A stretch of 64,000 bases of DNA from Lederbergia citri (GTDB taxonomy: Bacteria > Bacillota > Bacilli > Bacillales > Bacillaceae_C): positions 292,342 through 356,341 of the forward strand of contig NZ_JAGYPG010000001.1 of the NCBI RefSeq assembly GCF_018343625.1, read 5' to 3'. The stretch's first letter is position 1, and each line of letters begins with the position of its first letter. The notes beneath the pieces are model-generated. The model was not told the DNA's origin, did not search any database, and saw only the letters and a program-made list of their open reading frames with translations. Shown one piece after another: positions 27,414 through 36,659 of the stretch. The translations under genes were made by a program, and so were the position numbers.

Positions 27414-28283
27414 TTGAGTACTAAGAAGGCAATAGGTTTTATTGGTATAGGTGTTATGGGAAAAAGTATGGCGAAAAATTTGCTGTCAGAAGGTTACCGA
27501 CTTTTTGTATATAGTAGAACTAAAGAAAAAGCAGAAGAATTACTTGAAAATGGCGCAGAGTGGTTGAATACTCCTAAAGAAATTGCAGAAAATGCCGACA
27601 TTATTATTACAATGGTTGGTTATCCTCATGATGTTGAAGAAACTTATTTCGGAAAAAATGGATTATTTTCAGGTGCCAAAAAAGAATCTATTTTTATTGA
27701 TATGACTACTTCAACTCCGACATTGGCAAAGAAAATCTTTGAAGAAGGAAAAAAATTAGGAATACATACTCTTGATGCTCCGGTTTCCGGTGGAGACATT
27801 GGCGCGAAAAATGGGACACTTTCAATTATGGTGGGCGGCGATGTTAATACCTTCGAGGAAATGAAACCTATTTTTAGTATATTAGGGGAAAATATCGTAT
27901 ATCAAGGAGAAGCTGGCGCAGGTCAACATACAAAAATGTGTAATCAAATTGCTATTGCTTCAAACATGATAGGGGTTACTGAATCGATTGTTTACGCTAG
28001 AAAGGCAGGACTGAATCCTGAATCTGTATTAAAGTCAATCAGTAGCGGTGCTGCAGGAAGTTGGTCAATGTCTAATTTAATTCCACGTGTTCTTAAAGAA
28101 GATTATTCTCCGGGATTTTTTATTAAACACTTTATTAAGGATATGGGAATAGCGTTAGAAGAGGCTGAAAAAATGGAAATTCATTTGCCTGGACTTGAAT
28201 TAGCGAAAAAAATGTATGATTCCCTTGCAGAACAAGGCGAAGAAAATAATGGAACACAAGCCTTGATAAAATATTGGGATTAA
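27414..28283 (+). CDS. ykwC: NAD(P)-dependent beta-hydroxyacid dehydrogenase (YkwC-like)
   Basis: The 289-residue protein has the family motifs in order: FIGIGVMGKSMAKNL (cofactor loop), DAPVSGGDIGAKNGTL (substrate site, residues 120-135) and GAGQHTKMCNQI with the catalytic Lys near 171. Relatives are 3-hydroxyisobutyrate dehydrogenase and tartronate semialdehyde reductase. Position just before cheV matches ykwC of B. subtilis, whose substrate is unknown. It begins with TTG after TGGAGGAA. Confidence 0.82.
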   Translation: MSTKKAIGFIGIGVMGKSMAKNLLSEGYRLFVYSRTKEKAEELLENGAEWLNTPKEIAENADIIITMVGYPHDVEETYFGKNGLFSGAKKESIFIDMTTSTPTLAKKIFEEGKKLGIHTLDAPVSGGDIGAKNGTLSIMVGGDVNTFEEMKPIFSILGENIVYQGEAGAGQHTKMCNQIAIASNMIGVTESIVYARKAGLNPESVLKSISSGAAGSWSMSNLIPRVLKEDYSPGFFIKHFIKDMGIALEEAEKMEIHLPGLELAKKMYDSLAEQGEENNGTQALIKYWD

Positions 28284-28317
28284 ATATGATCAAAGGCATT
28301 GAAAGGTAGGAAAGCAT

Positions 28318-29229
28318 ATGGAGGATCATTCTGGAATTCTGCTTGAAAGCGGGACGAATGAACTGGAAATTATCGAGTTTGAAATTAATAATAATAATTT
28401 TGGAATTAATGTACTGAAAGTAAAGGAAATTATTAATCCTTTACCTATTACATCTATTCCTCACGCACATCCAAATATATTAGGAATTATGCAGCTTCGT
28501 GGGGAAGTCATGCCTGTCGTAAGTTTGGAAAAAGCCCTAGGGTTAGCCCAGAATGGTTCTTATGACCCTGCGAAAGAAAAGTTTATCGTAGCGGAATTTA
28601 ATTTAATGAAAGTTGTATTTCATGTACATAATGTAACTAAAATTCATCGTATTTCTTGGAACAAAATCGAAAAACCAACAGAGCTTTACGATGTTGATTC
28701 TTCCCAAATTATAGGGGTCATTAATAATCTAGATAGCATGATTTTATTATTAGACTTTGAAAAAATTATCGTCGATATTAATCCTGAGGCAGGAATCCAT
28801 GTAGGAAAAATTAAAAAACTGGGAGAAAGGGAACGTTCCAGTAAGAGAATTATTGCTGCAGAAGATTCACCATTACTAAGGAAGCTTCTTAATGAAACTT
28901 TATCTATGGCTGGTTATGAGAACATAGAGTTCTTCGAAAATGGAAGGGATGCACTCTCTTATATTGAATCTTTAGTGAATGAAGGAAAAAATATCTATGA
29001 TGAGGTACAACTTGTTATTACAGATATTGAAATGCCTCAGATGGATGGCCATCATTTAACTAAAAGAATTAAAGAGAATCATAGAATATCCAAATTACCA
29101 GTTATTATTTTTTCTTCCTTGATAACAGAAGATTTGCGCCATAAAGGTGAACAAGTCGGGGCTGCAGATCAGGTAAGCAAGCCTGAAATAAATGAATTAG
29201 TCATTAAAATCGATCAACATATTTTATAA
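28318..29229 (+). CDS. cheV: Chemotaxis coupling protein CheV (CheW-receiver fusion)
   Basis: The 303-residue protein has an N-terminal CheW domain (residues 15-160, including IMQLRGEVMPVVSL) and a C-terminal receiver domain (residues 175-300) with the acidic pair in AAEDSPL, phospho-acceptor Asp in VITDIEMPQMDG, Ser in IFSSL and Lys in VSKPE. It couples receptors to CheA and takes part in adaptation. Length equals that of B. subtilis CheV. It stands alone, followed by a family-A repeat starting about six bases after the stop. Confidence 0.95.
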   Translation: MEDHSGILLESGTNELEIIEFEINNNNFGINVLKVKEIINPLPITSIPHAHPNILGIMQLRGEVMPVVSLEKALGLAQNGSYDPAKEKFIVAEFNLMKVVFHVHNVTKIHRISWNKIEKPTELYDVDSSQIIGVINNLDSMILLLDFEKIIVDINPEAGIHVGKIKKLGERERSSKRIIAAEDSPLLRKLLNETLSMAGYENIEFFENGRDALSYIESLVNEGKNIYDEVQLVITDIEMPQMDGHHLTKRIKENHRISKLPVIIFSSLITEDLRHKGEQVGAADQVSKPEINELVIKIDQHIL

Positions 29230-29233
29230 AGAA

Positions 29234-29580
29234 CTAAAGCGCAAGCGCCTGTCCAGCAACGTACAGGCCCACAGGATGTGGGTCCGTCGACGTTTCTCTT
29301 TAGGGTTCTGACTAGATAAAGGAAACACGGTGGCCACGAAAAGTGGAAGGCGCCTGATCAGCTCCGACAAGCAAATAACCTGAGTCAAAAAAGTCGCTCT
29401 TTGACTTTAATGACTCAGGTTATTTGACCTCGAGGGGGTGGCGCCCGTAGCTGGACATAAATGGCGTGCAGATGTTAACTTATCGTAGGAAGAAACTGAA
29501 AGTTTGCTAGTCGTTAGGCGCTCGAGCTAGACGGGAACTATCTTCTAAAAAGTTATCCACAAAGTTCCAATTTATAATTT
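29234..29580 (+). repeat. Modular intergenic repeat, family A, copy A2
   Basis: The left end (TAAAGCGCAAGCGCCTG) starts just after the cheV stop; the right end is GAGCTAGACGGGAACT plus the tail to TTTATAATTT. It has the module with a perfect 16-bp hairpin (29372-29387 with 29411-29426) but lacks the GTCCT-hairpin submodule of A1 and A5. A perfect DnaA box TTATCCACA lies at 29553-29561. It fills the cheV-ykyB gap. Confidence 0.88.
29553..29561 (+). promoter_or_regulatory. Consensus DnaA box in repeat A2
   Basis: TTATCCACA matches the high-affinity DnaA box exactly. It sits between GGAACT and AGTTCC, an inverted pair in the right end of the repeat. Binding is inferred from the motif. Confidence 0.55.
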
Positions 29581-29590
29581 CCTAAGCAAC

Positions 29591-29619
29591 AAGAAACCCG
29601 GATTCGATCCGGGTTTCTT
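29591..29619. terminator. Bidirectional terminator between cheV and ykyB
   Basis: AAGAAACCCGGAT and ATCCGGGTTTCTT form a perfect 13-bp stem with a TCG loop. Confidence 0.9.
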
Positions 29620-29633
29620 TCGCTGCGAGAACA

Positions 29634-30086
29634 TTAAAAAAAACTATCACCTAGTTTTTTGAAAACGGGTTTTTGGGTTAATGTTTGTTGATTTTTTTTC
29701 TCTTCTTTTAATCCGGTATAATTAATTAGAAGTTGTTTTGCCAAATTTAGTGACATGCGGGTTTTTGGATTGCGGGAATGTTGATCAAGATGTCCAAGAT
29801 GAGGCAAATGTTCAAAATCTTCTTTAGTTGGCGGAATGTGAAAAGTATAATCTCCACATTCAACTAAAACATCGGATTGCTGCTGGCTAAATTTGGGATT
29901 TCTAGAAAAATGAAGTCCAATTTTCGTAGCTTTTTTTTCTTGAATCATTTTATTCAAGGCAGTTTTTTTTAGAGAGTATAAAAATTTGGGGTTGATAGCA
30001 GTTTTAGCATGGCGATTTACTGTGAATATTGCTTGTGAAAGATTCTGAATTGTTGGTTCTAAAAGGTTGTTGGTGCGATTATCCAT
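29634..30086 (-). CDS. ykyB: YkyB-like protein of unknown function
   Basis: The 150-residue basic, soluble protein matches the size and position (next to cheV, convergent) of B. subtilis YkyB. Conserved-looking blocks are IFTVNRHAKTA, KIGLHFSRNPKFSQQQSDVLV and PHLGHLDQHSRNP. The many His, Arg and Lys residues suggest a nucleic-acid or metal role, but nothing is shown. It uses an AAGGGG ribosome site. No signal peptide or membrane helix. Confidence 0.8.
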   Translation of the reverse strand: MDNRTNNLLEPTIQNLSQAIFTVNRHAKTAINPKFLYSLKKTALNKMIQEKKATKIGLHFSRNPKFSQQQSDVLVECGDYTFHIPPTKEDFEHLPHLGHLDQHSRNPKTRMSLNLAKQLLINYTGLKEEKKNQQTLTQKPVFKKLGDSFF

Positions 30087-30270
30087 ACAAGGAACCCCTT
30101 TCCTTCATTATAAAAGTCTGAATTATTAATATTATAGCATTGAAATGACTTCAAGGGAAGAAGCTTTCGAATTATGGAAAATTTCTATAACCTCTTGTAC
30201 TTCCCTTAGGAACAATGTTATATTTATCTATGCCCATTTTTACGCTCTAAAAAGAACTGGAGATGATAAG

Positions 30271-30489
30271 ATGAGGAAAAATAATAGATTTGAAAACATT
30301 TTTATTCCTACAAACACCGGAATGATTAAAATATATATTTACGGCTTTAGGCCTTACGGTTCATGGGGTCAAGTCACTGCTTCTATGAATGATTTATCTG
30401 TCAATGTTAAAGGGTATAATCGAAAAAGAACCATTATAAAAGCATTGGCTTCACTCAACGAATCTTTAATAAATATGAAAGAAGAATGA
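30271..30489 (+). CDS. Small protein of unknown function
   Basis: The 72-residue protein begins at ATG 30271 with GGAGAT nine bases upstream; the 42 codons further upstream have no ribosome site. It is basic and aromatic in its first half (FIPTNTGMIKIYIYGFRPYG) and ends in a helical segment (TIIKALASLNESLINMK). I do not recognise the family. It lies between ykyB and ykuJ, where B. subtilis has other yku genes. No membrane helix or signal peptide is visible. Confidence 0.55.
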   Translation: MRKNNRFENIFIPTNTGMIKIYIYGFRPYGSWGQVTASMNDLSVNVKGYNRKRTIIKALASLNESLINMKEE

Positions 30490-30689
30490 TATATATTTCT
30501 TTTCACATCCTATACTTGAACTGTCCGTTTAGGGCAGTTTTTTGCATTTTAGTCTAAAAAGCTTTTTATTTGCAAAGGCTATGGCTAAAGGTCATTATTA
30601 AAATTCTGCTACATATCTTTTTTGGTTTGCTTTCTCCATCCAATCTCGTTTATAATCTTTTTGTCTTTCCAAAAGAAAGGGGTTAAAAA

Positions 30690-30944
30690 ATGTCACAGTT
30701 ATTAAGTATTATTCAACGGCTTCAATCGATGCAAAAAACGGAAGGAAATGAAGAAGTCCCTCAAAGACTGTTTGAAGTAAATGGAAAAACCTTATGCCAA
30801 GTGAAATATTTTCCTGTAACAAAAACATTTGAAGTTGAGGAATATGATAAGGATTCCAACAAACAAAAGTATCAATTTGACGATATTGATATTACTGCAA
30901 TTGAAATTTTTGATATTGTACAGGAAGAAAAGAATCCCTCCTAA
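30690..30944 (+). CDS. ykuJ: YkuJ-like DUF1797 protein
   Basis: The 84-residue protein matches B. subtilis YkuJ in order of motifs: MSQLLSIIQRLQSMQ helix, RLFEVNGKTLCQVKYFPVTKTFEVE and the acidic strand FDDIDITAIEIFDIV. Function is unknown; the family is confined to Firmicutes. An AAAGGGG site precedes the ATG. It precedes ykuL as in B. subtilis, although ykuK and ykzF are not seen. Confidence 0.88.
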   Translation: MSQLLSIIQRLQSMQKTEGNEEVPQRLFEVNGKTLCQVKYFPVTKTFEVEEYDKDSNKQKYQFDDIDITAIEIFDIVQEEKNPS

Positions 30945-31064
30945 TGGCTTATAAATCCTCCATTTTTATTTGAATATTTAATCATGCAAGATTCTCATTT
31001 TCTCTGCATGATTTATGTTAAAATAAATAATGAGAAGATAATAAAGAGATGAGGGAGTTTTCAT

Positions 31065-31511
31065 ATGATTTCCTTACAAAGTCATGAATTTATGGATCCG
31101 AAAATCAGTGATTATATAATTCCAGCTGAAAAAGTAGCTCATGTACAAATTGGAAATAGTCTAGAACATGCTTTACTTGTTTTAACGAAAAGTGGTTATT
31201 CGGCAATTCCTGTTTTGGATGCCCGGTTTAAATTGCACGGTTTAATTAGTTCTGCCATGATAACAGAAGCATTGCTTGGTTTGGAACGAATTGAATTTGA
31301 AAAATTAACAGACAAAAAAGTGGAAGATGTTATGGCTGTAAAAATCCCGAGAGTGGGGTTAAATGACAAATTTGAAAAAGCGCTAGCCTTGCTTATTGAT
31401 CATCCCTTTTTATGTGTTGCAGATGAGGATGGGTATTTTGAGGGGATCTTTACAAGAAGAGCCCTTTTAAAAGAACTCAATCATTATATTAGAAAGTTCA
31501 ATCATGTATAA
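31065..31511 (+). CDS. darB: CBS-domain cyclic-di-AMP-binding protein DarB (YkuL)
   Basis: The 148-residue protein consists of two CBS motifs (residues 20-75, with SGYSAIPVLDARFKLHGLIS, and 85-140, with DEDGYFEGIFTRRALLKEL). It matches YkuL/DarB (CbpB), which binds cyclic-di-AMP and, when unbound, activates Rel and pyruvate carboxylase in B. subtilis. It would link c-di-AMP and potassium status to (p)ppGpp, and KtrC/KtrD in this window belong to the same regulatory network. ATG follows GAGGGAG; a terminator follows directly. Confidence 0.88.
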   Translation: MISLQSHEFMDPKISDYIIPAEKVAHVQIGNSLEHALLVLTKSGYSAIPVLDARFKLHGLISSAMITEALLGLERIEFEKLTDKKVEDVMAVKIPRVGLNDKFEKALALLIDHPFLCVADEDGYFEGIFTRRALLKELNHYIRKFNHV

Positions 31512-31519
31512 ACTTGAGA

Positions 31520-31548
31520 CGGCTCCCATAAAGGGAGCCGAATTTTTT
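31520..31548 (+). terminator. Terminator of darB
   Basis: CGGCTCCC and GGGAGCCG form an 8-bp stem with a 5-base loop followed by AATTTTTT. Confidence 0.9.
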
Positions 31549-31577
31549 AAAATTATTTTAGAAAATAAGGAGTCATT

Positions 31578-32453
31578 ATGTCATTTTCTGATTATGAACT
31601 GCTCGTTGTCCTCGCCCAAGAATCTAATATGAGAAAAGCTGCAGAAAAGTTATTTGTTTCACAGCCAGCCCTCTCCCAAAGACTGCAAAATATTGAGAAG
31701 CAGTGGGGGGCCAAACTTTTTATTCGTACACAAAAAGGCGTAATTTTAACACCTTCTGGAGAAATGGTGGTTAATTTTGCTCGAAAAATGTTGGAGGATA
31801 GAGAGCGTGTTTATGAAGAAATACAAGAGCTTAATGCAAAAGTGCATGGGACGCTGAAAATCGCATGTGCATCTATCGTTGGTCAAAACTGGCTTCCTAA
31901 AGTGTTAAAACAATTTGTAAGCGCTCATCCTCACGCGAAAATTTCATTAATTACAGGGTGGAGTAGTGAGATATTGAAAAGCCTTTATGAAGGGGAAGTT
32001 CATGTAGGGATCATTAGAGGTACGACCGACTGGAAGGGGGAAAAGTTTCATTTATTCGAAGATAGTCTTTATCTCGTCGATCGAGAAATTAGTAAAATAG
32101 AAGATGTTATGGAAACAGATCGCCCATTCATACAATTTAAGAGTGATTCGAATTATTATCAAGAAATTCAAAACTGGTGGCATAGGCAATTCCAAACAGT
32201 GCCAAAACGTACGATTATTGTAGATCAAATCGAAACGTGTAAACAAATGACCTACAATGGAATTGGGTATGCGATCTTACCTGCAATTACATTAACAGGC
32301 TCAGAAAAAGACGTGTTTAAAATCCCTCTATTGGACGAAAAAAATCGGCCGATAAAAAGAGATACGTGGCTGTTAGGGTATGAATCTGCCTTTGAATTAA
32401 AGCAGGTTAAAGCTTTCTTGGAAATAGTACAAAAATATCTAACACTGACATAA
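31578..32453 (+). CDS. ccpC: LysR-family regulator CcpC
   Basis: The 291-residue LysR protein has an N-terminal winged helix (MRKAAEKLFVSQPALSQRLQNIE) and a periplasmic-binding-protein-like effector domain from residue 90. Length and position after ykuL match CcpC (YkuM), the citrate-responsive repressor of citB and citZ in B. subtilis. It should link TCA-branch expression to citrate. The AAGGAG site is close to the ATG. It is followed by the large vWA/MoxR operon instead of the ykuN-P flavodoxins. Confidence 0.85.
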   Translation: MSFSDYELLVVLAQESNMRKAAEKLFVSQPALSQRLQNIEKQWGAKLFIRTQKGVILTPSGEMVVNFARKMLEDRERVYEEIQELNAKVHGTLKIACASIVGQNWLPKVLKQFVSAHPHAKISLITGWSSEILKSLYEGEVHVGIIRGTTDWKGEKFHLFEDSLYLVDREISKIEDVMETDRPFIQFKSDSNYYQEIQNWWHRQFQTVPKRTIIVDQIETCKQMTYNGIGYAILPAITLTGSEKDVFKIPLLDEKNRPIKRDTWLLGYESAFELKQVKAFLEIVQKYLTLT

Positions 32454-32518
32454 TATGACAAGAACTTATTTCAGTTTTCTTCGTCTATTTTATATAGGGT
32501 TTGTTAAGGGGGACAATC

Positions 32519-34888
32519 ATGAGAATAATAAAAAAAATACCAAGATCTTTGCTGCTTTTCTTAATAGTTTTGCAAATATTCTATACACCATCAGCCTCAG
32601 CTGCAAAAGGATCAATTGAAGTAGTCGTTCAAGAAGGCTATGAAGGGATGGTTAAAAGTGGACGAGGTTTTCCGATAAAAATTATGTTAATAAATAATGG
32701 ACCGGATTTTATTGGGGACATGTTAATATCTTTTTCTAGTGACTATAATCTAGGCGGATCGAAAGCTGTTAAAGTTAACCTCCCTAAAAATGGTGAAAAA
32801 ACATATGAAGTCATAATGCCGGGAACTTCTTTATATAATTCAAATCTAAATAAAGAGAATATTACATTATATGAAGGAAGCTGGAAAAAAGGAAAAAAGA
32901 TCTCGATTTTAGGAAAAGTTAAATTAACATATCGTCAAGTGGAAAATGACCAAGCAACCATTGGACTGTTAAGTGAAAATCCGGATCGTTTAAAGGAATT
33001 GCAATTAATAAAATTAAGCGGAAAACAGCCCAAAATGATTCATCTTAAGAAAGAAGATATTCCTAGTGATGAAGTAGGATTGCAATTTTTTGATTATTTA
33101 GTTTTAGATGATTACCCATTATCTGAATTATCAGAAAAACAACAAAAAGCTATCTTAGGGTGGATTACAGGTGGGGGTGCATTAATTACTGGTGCAACCG
33201 CAAAGGACCATCATGCATGGGGTGAACTTGAGCCTTATATGCCAATGCAGACAACTCATAAAGAAAATATTAATGATCTGTCATTTCTTCAATCTATTGA
33301 TGAAAAACCATCTTTTACTTCTCTTGAAATTAGGAATGGGGAAATAACTCAGGATGCCGAAATCAAACTAGGAACAGCGAATATACCAATCATCGTGATG
33401 AGGAAGACAGGTGATGGTGAAGTTTGGCAAACAGCATTTTCATTAGGCGAGGAGCCTTTATCATCTTGGAAGGGATATTCAGACTGGATGCAATCCATCT
33501 TTTCTATGATGAATTCTAAATACGACAGTAATATCAATCAAGAAGGGATCTATCAACCAGTTTATAATATGCTTGGTTCCACGAATGAATTATTTTCCGC
33601 TTCGACATTTTCAATCGGTACTATTGTGTTAATCATGCTAGGGTATATGATCATCATTATTCCGATATTATATATACTTTTAAAGAAAATCGATAAAAGA
33701 GAACATGCATGGTGGGTTATACCAACAATATCCATCATCATGTCAGCGGGTATTTTTGTAGTCGGGGCAAAGGATCGTCTCAAGAGTCCACAGCTAGCCG
33801 AAATGGGATTATTTAAGGTTAGTAAAGGCGGACAAATCAGTGGGATGTATACAGCTACGGTTTTTTCCAATCGAAGTGGAAATTATCAGCTAACTGTACC
33901 GAAAAAGGAGTTTTATGGAGTTCCTGCCACTAGCGGTGATGCTTTCACTGGAGAGAGTGTGTTGGGGAAGGCTGTTATGTCTGAAACGAGAAATGTATTA
34001 CAGTACGATTTTGCTGATGTAGAGTATTGGGCAGCCAGATCTATCGTAGGCTATGCATCAAAACAAGTAAGTGGGAATTTTGATATTGATCTTGAAATAA
34101 AGGACGGTACCTTGAAAGGAAAAATCACCAATCACTTCCCTTATGATTTTGATGAATTATATATATGGTCAGGAAGTCATGCCTATAAATTGGGAGCAGC
34201 CGAAAAAGGAGCTCTCGTTGATGTGGACGTCTTGCTAAAAGACGCTATTTTAACAGCGCCAATTGATTATGGCGTATACAATTACCAAAATAATCGAGAA
34301 CTTGAGGATATGAAAAAAGATGAAATGAAAATGGCTATCATCTCTAATCCAACTTCCACAGAAAATATGCCTATCGTTTTTGGATATACAAAAAACAAAA
34401 TCGTCGATGTTAGCGTAACGAATAAAAAGGAAAAAAATAGTCGATCTGCGATTATCTATCAGCCTTTTTCTGCAAGTGGAAAGATTACAGGACCATTTGT
34501 ATTGCAAAATAATCAGTTAGGCATTGATATTAATCCAATCGAAGGTAATATATATGATAAATTCGGCAAGTATGAAATGTCATTAGAAGATGGAATATAT
34601 GAAGTTATATTGAGACTTCCAGAACAAATTGACCCAAAAAAGACAGAATTTAATTCGATTCAATACAATATGAACGGATATGGCTCTTTCAAGCTTTCCT
34701 TTTTAAATATTAAAACAGGAGAGTATGTTGCAATCGATGTAGGCAAATCTGAATTAGAAAATGACCATTTAGAGGAATTTGTTTCCGACAAAGGGCAAAT
34801 AACGATTAAACTAGAAAAATTCAATTCAAATAATGAGCCATATATTAGTTTCCCTGAGTTTATCGTAAAAGGAGCGGTAAAAAAATGA
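32519..34888 (+). CDS. Large exported/membrane protein, first gene of MoxR-vWA-ABC operon
   Basis: The 789-residue protein has a cleavable-looking signal peptide (residues 1-28, ending PSASAA), an extracytoplasmic region with beta-sandwich-like parts, a segment like a glutamine-amidotransferase fold (DYLVLDDYPL ... ITGGGALITGAT, about residues 180-240) without a recognised Cys-His-Glu set, two central membrane helices (about 370-425) and a second large outer region. I do not recognise a named family. Start ATG at 32519 follows AAGGGGG. The gene overlaps the ABC ATPase by four bases (AAATGATA), so it is the first gene of the operon. Confidence 0.75.
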   Translation: MRIIKKIPRSLLLFLIVLQIFYTPSASAAKGSIEVVVQEGYEGMVKSGRGFPIKIMLINNGPDFIGDMLISFSSDYNLGGSKAVKVNLPKNGEKTYEVIMPGTSLYNSNLNKENITLYEGSWKKGKKISILGKVKLTYRQVENDQATIGLLSENPDRLKELQLIKLSGKQPKMIHLKKEDIPSDEVGLQFFDYLVLDDYPLSELSEKQQKAILGWITGGGALITGATAKDHHAWGELEPYMPMQTTHKENINDLSFLQSIDEKPSFTSLEIRNGEITQDAEIKLGTANIPIIVMRKTGDGEVWQTAFSLGEEPLSSWKGYSDWMQSIFSMMNSKYDSNINQEGIYQPVYNMLGSTNELFSASTFSIGTIVLIMLGYMIIIIPILYILLKKIDKREHAWWVIPTISIIMSAGIFVVGAKDRLKSPQLAEMGLFKVSKGGQISGMYTATVFSNRSGNYQLTVPKKEFYGVPATSGDAFTGESVLGKAVMSETRNVLQYDFADVEYWAARSIVGYASKQVSGNFDIDLEIKDGTLKGKITNHFPYDFDELYIWSGSHAYKLGAAEKGALVDVDVLLKDAILTAPIDYGVYNYQNNRELEDMKKDEMKMAIISNPTSTENMPIVFGYTKNKIVDVSVTNKKEKNSRSAIIYQPFSASGKITGPFVLQNNQLGIDINPIEGNIYDKFGKYEMSLEDGIYEVILRLPEQIDPKKTEFNSIQYNMNGYGSFKLSFLNIKTGEYVAIDVGKSELENDHLEEFVSDKGQITIKLEKFNSNNEPYISFPEFIVKGAVKK

Positions 34889-35817
34889 TAGAAATAAATG
34901 GACTAACGAAAAAATACGGCTCCTTTACGGCACTTGATTCTTTAACGATTAATATCGATAGAGGGATTGTTTTTGGTGTTGTCGGTCATAATGGAGCAGG
35001 AAAATCTACTGCCTTTTCAATATTAGCTACACTTCTTTCACCAACATCAGGGACGGCTGTTATAAATGGCGCTAGTGTCACTCACGAACCTGAAAAAGTT
35101 CGGAAGCAAATCGGATATATGCCAGATTTTTTTGGTGTATATGATCATTTACGTGTAAATGAATATTTAGATTTTTACGGTGCAAGTTATTCGATTTCTA
35201 CTAAGGATCGAGAAAAACTCATTCCTCAACTCCTAGACTTAGTTAATTTAACAGAGAAACAAAACTCCTATGTTGATGTGCTTTCACGAGGAATGAAACA
35301 GAGACTTTGTCTCGCTAGATCCTTGATCCATGATCCTGAAGTATTGATTCTCGACGAACCAGCATCAGGCCTGGATCCTCGTGCTCGCGTCGAAATGCGA
35401 GAAATATTGAAGGAACTGAAAAATATGGGGAAAACGATACTTATTTCATCTCATATTTTACCTGAGCTTTCTGAAATGTGTGATCAAATTGGTGTGATCA
35501 ATAAAGGGAAATTAGTTGCTCATGGCTCTGTCGCAGATATTCAACAACAACTTCAAGCCGATAAAGTGATAGTTGTAGCTTTCCATGGTCAAATGGATCG
35601 AGCCGTTTCTTTTTTTGAGGATGATCCTTCTGTTTCAAAAATAATAAAATTAGAAAATAATTCAATTCAATTTCAATACTCTGGTAATGAAGAAGCCCAA
35701 ATGAAATTACTAAAAAAAGCAATTTTAGCAGATCTGCCAATTTTAGGTTTTAAACCACTTGATTCCAATCTTGAAGATGTGTTTATGGAAATTACGAAAG
35801 GAGTAGACTTAAATTGA
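34885..35817 (+). CDS. ABC transporter ATP-binding protein
   Basis: The 310-residue ATPase has Walker A GHNGAGKST, the signature LSRGMKQRL, Walker B LILDEPASGLD and switch His in ISSHIL. The C-terminal extension (residues 220-310) is typical of the ABC-2/CcmA-like exporters. It pairs with the permease directly downstream (four-base overlap). In this operon it may power export or membrane insertion of a component handled by the MoxR/vWA proteins. Confidence 0.93.
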   Translation: MIEINGLTKKYGSFTALDSLTINIDRGIVFGVVGHNGAGKSTAFSILATLLSPTSGTAVINGASVTHEPEKVRKQIGYMPDFFGVYDHLRVNEYLDFYGASYSISTKDREKLIPQLLDLVNLTEKQNSYVDVLSRGMKQRLCLARSLIHDPEVLILDEPASGLDPRARVEMREILKELKNMGKTILISSHILPELSEMCDQIGVINKGKLVAHGSVADIQQQLQADKVIVVAFHGQMDRAVSFFEDDPSVSKIIKLENNSIQFQYSGNEEAQMKLLKKAILADLPILGFKPLDSNLEDVFMEITKGVDLN

Positions 35818-36659
35818 AAAATTTATTCATCAACCCTGTATTAAATAAAGAATTTAAGCTAAGATTTCGCTCTTTTCGTACTTTCCTAGGGTTACTATCT
35901 TATTTAATTGCAATTGGTATCGTTGTGATTGGATATATGGTTCTAGAAACTTCAATAGGCGGTGGAGCGCAATTTATCCGCCCGGCTCAAAGTAGAGTCA
36001 TGTTTATGGTACTGGCTTATTTACAGCTAGGACTGATTTTATTTATCACACCAGGACTGACATCAGGCGTCATAAGCGGGGAGCGGGAGCGTCAAACATT
36101 GAACATTCTATTAACTACGGCTCAAAGCTCGACCAGTATCATAATAAGTAAACTAACTTCATCCATTTCATATTTATTGCTGCTTTTAGCTGCGAGCCTC
36201 CCGTTTTATTCATTGGTGTTTCTATTTGGTGGTGTATCGCCAGTTACAATCGTAAAAGTAATGGGCTTTTATTTGTTTACGATTTTTGCATTTGGAAGCT
36301 TCGGGATTTTGTTTTCTACATTAATAAGACGGACCATTGTATCCATGATATCAACATATGGAATAACCCTATTCCTCTCAGGCGGTGCAGCATTTTTATT
36401 TATGATTTCGATTAGCTATTATGATTTTGCCAATGTCAAACCACCATTAGTACTCCCATATATATTGGCTGCTTTTAATCCACCAATTGTATTTAGCGGA
36501 TTATTTGAAGAAGGGATCAATCAAGCGTTTACAGATAAGATGGGGATATCTTTTCCCCTTATCTGGAGCTATTTAATTATTTATACAATTTTGGCGCTTC
36601 TAGCACTTTGGGTGAGTATTAAAAAGCTGCGGCCTAATATGAATCCGAAAAAAGGATGA
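35814..36659 (+). CDS. ABC-2 type transporter permease
   Basis: The 281-residue protein has six membrane helices and the ABC-2 coupling motif VISGERERQTLNILLTT near residue 85. It begins with TTG overlapping the ATPase stop codon. Substrate is unknown. Close relatives are found with gliding-type GldF or NosY-like exporters. Confidence 0.9.
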   Translation: MKNLFINPVLNKEFKLRFRSFRTFLGLLSYLIAIGIVVIGYMVLETSIGGGAQFIRPAQSRVMFMVLAYLQLGLILFITPGLTSGVISGERERQTLNILLTTAQSSTSIIISKLTSSISYLLLLLAASLPFYSLVFLFGGVSPVTIVKVMGFYLFTIFAFGSFGILFSTLIRRTIVSMISTYGITLFLSGGAAFLFMISISYYDFANVKPPLVLPYILAAFNPPIVFSGLFEEGINQAFTDKMGISFPLIWSYLIIYTILALLALWVSIKKLRPNMNPKKG

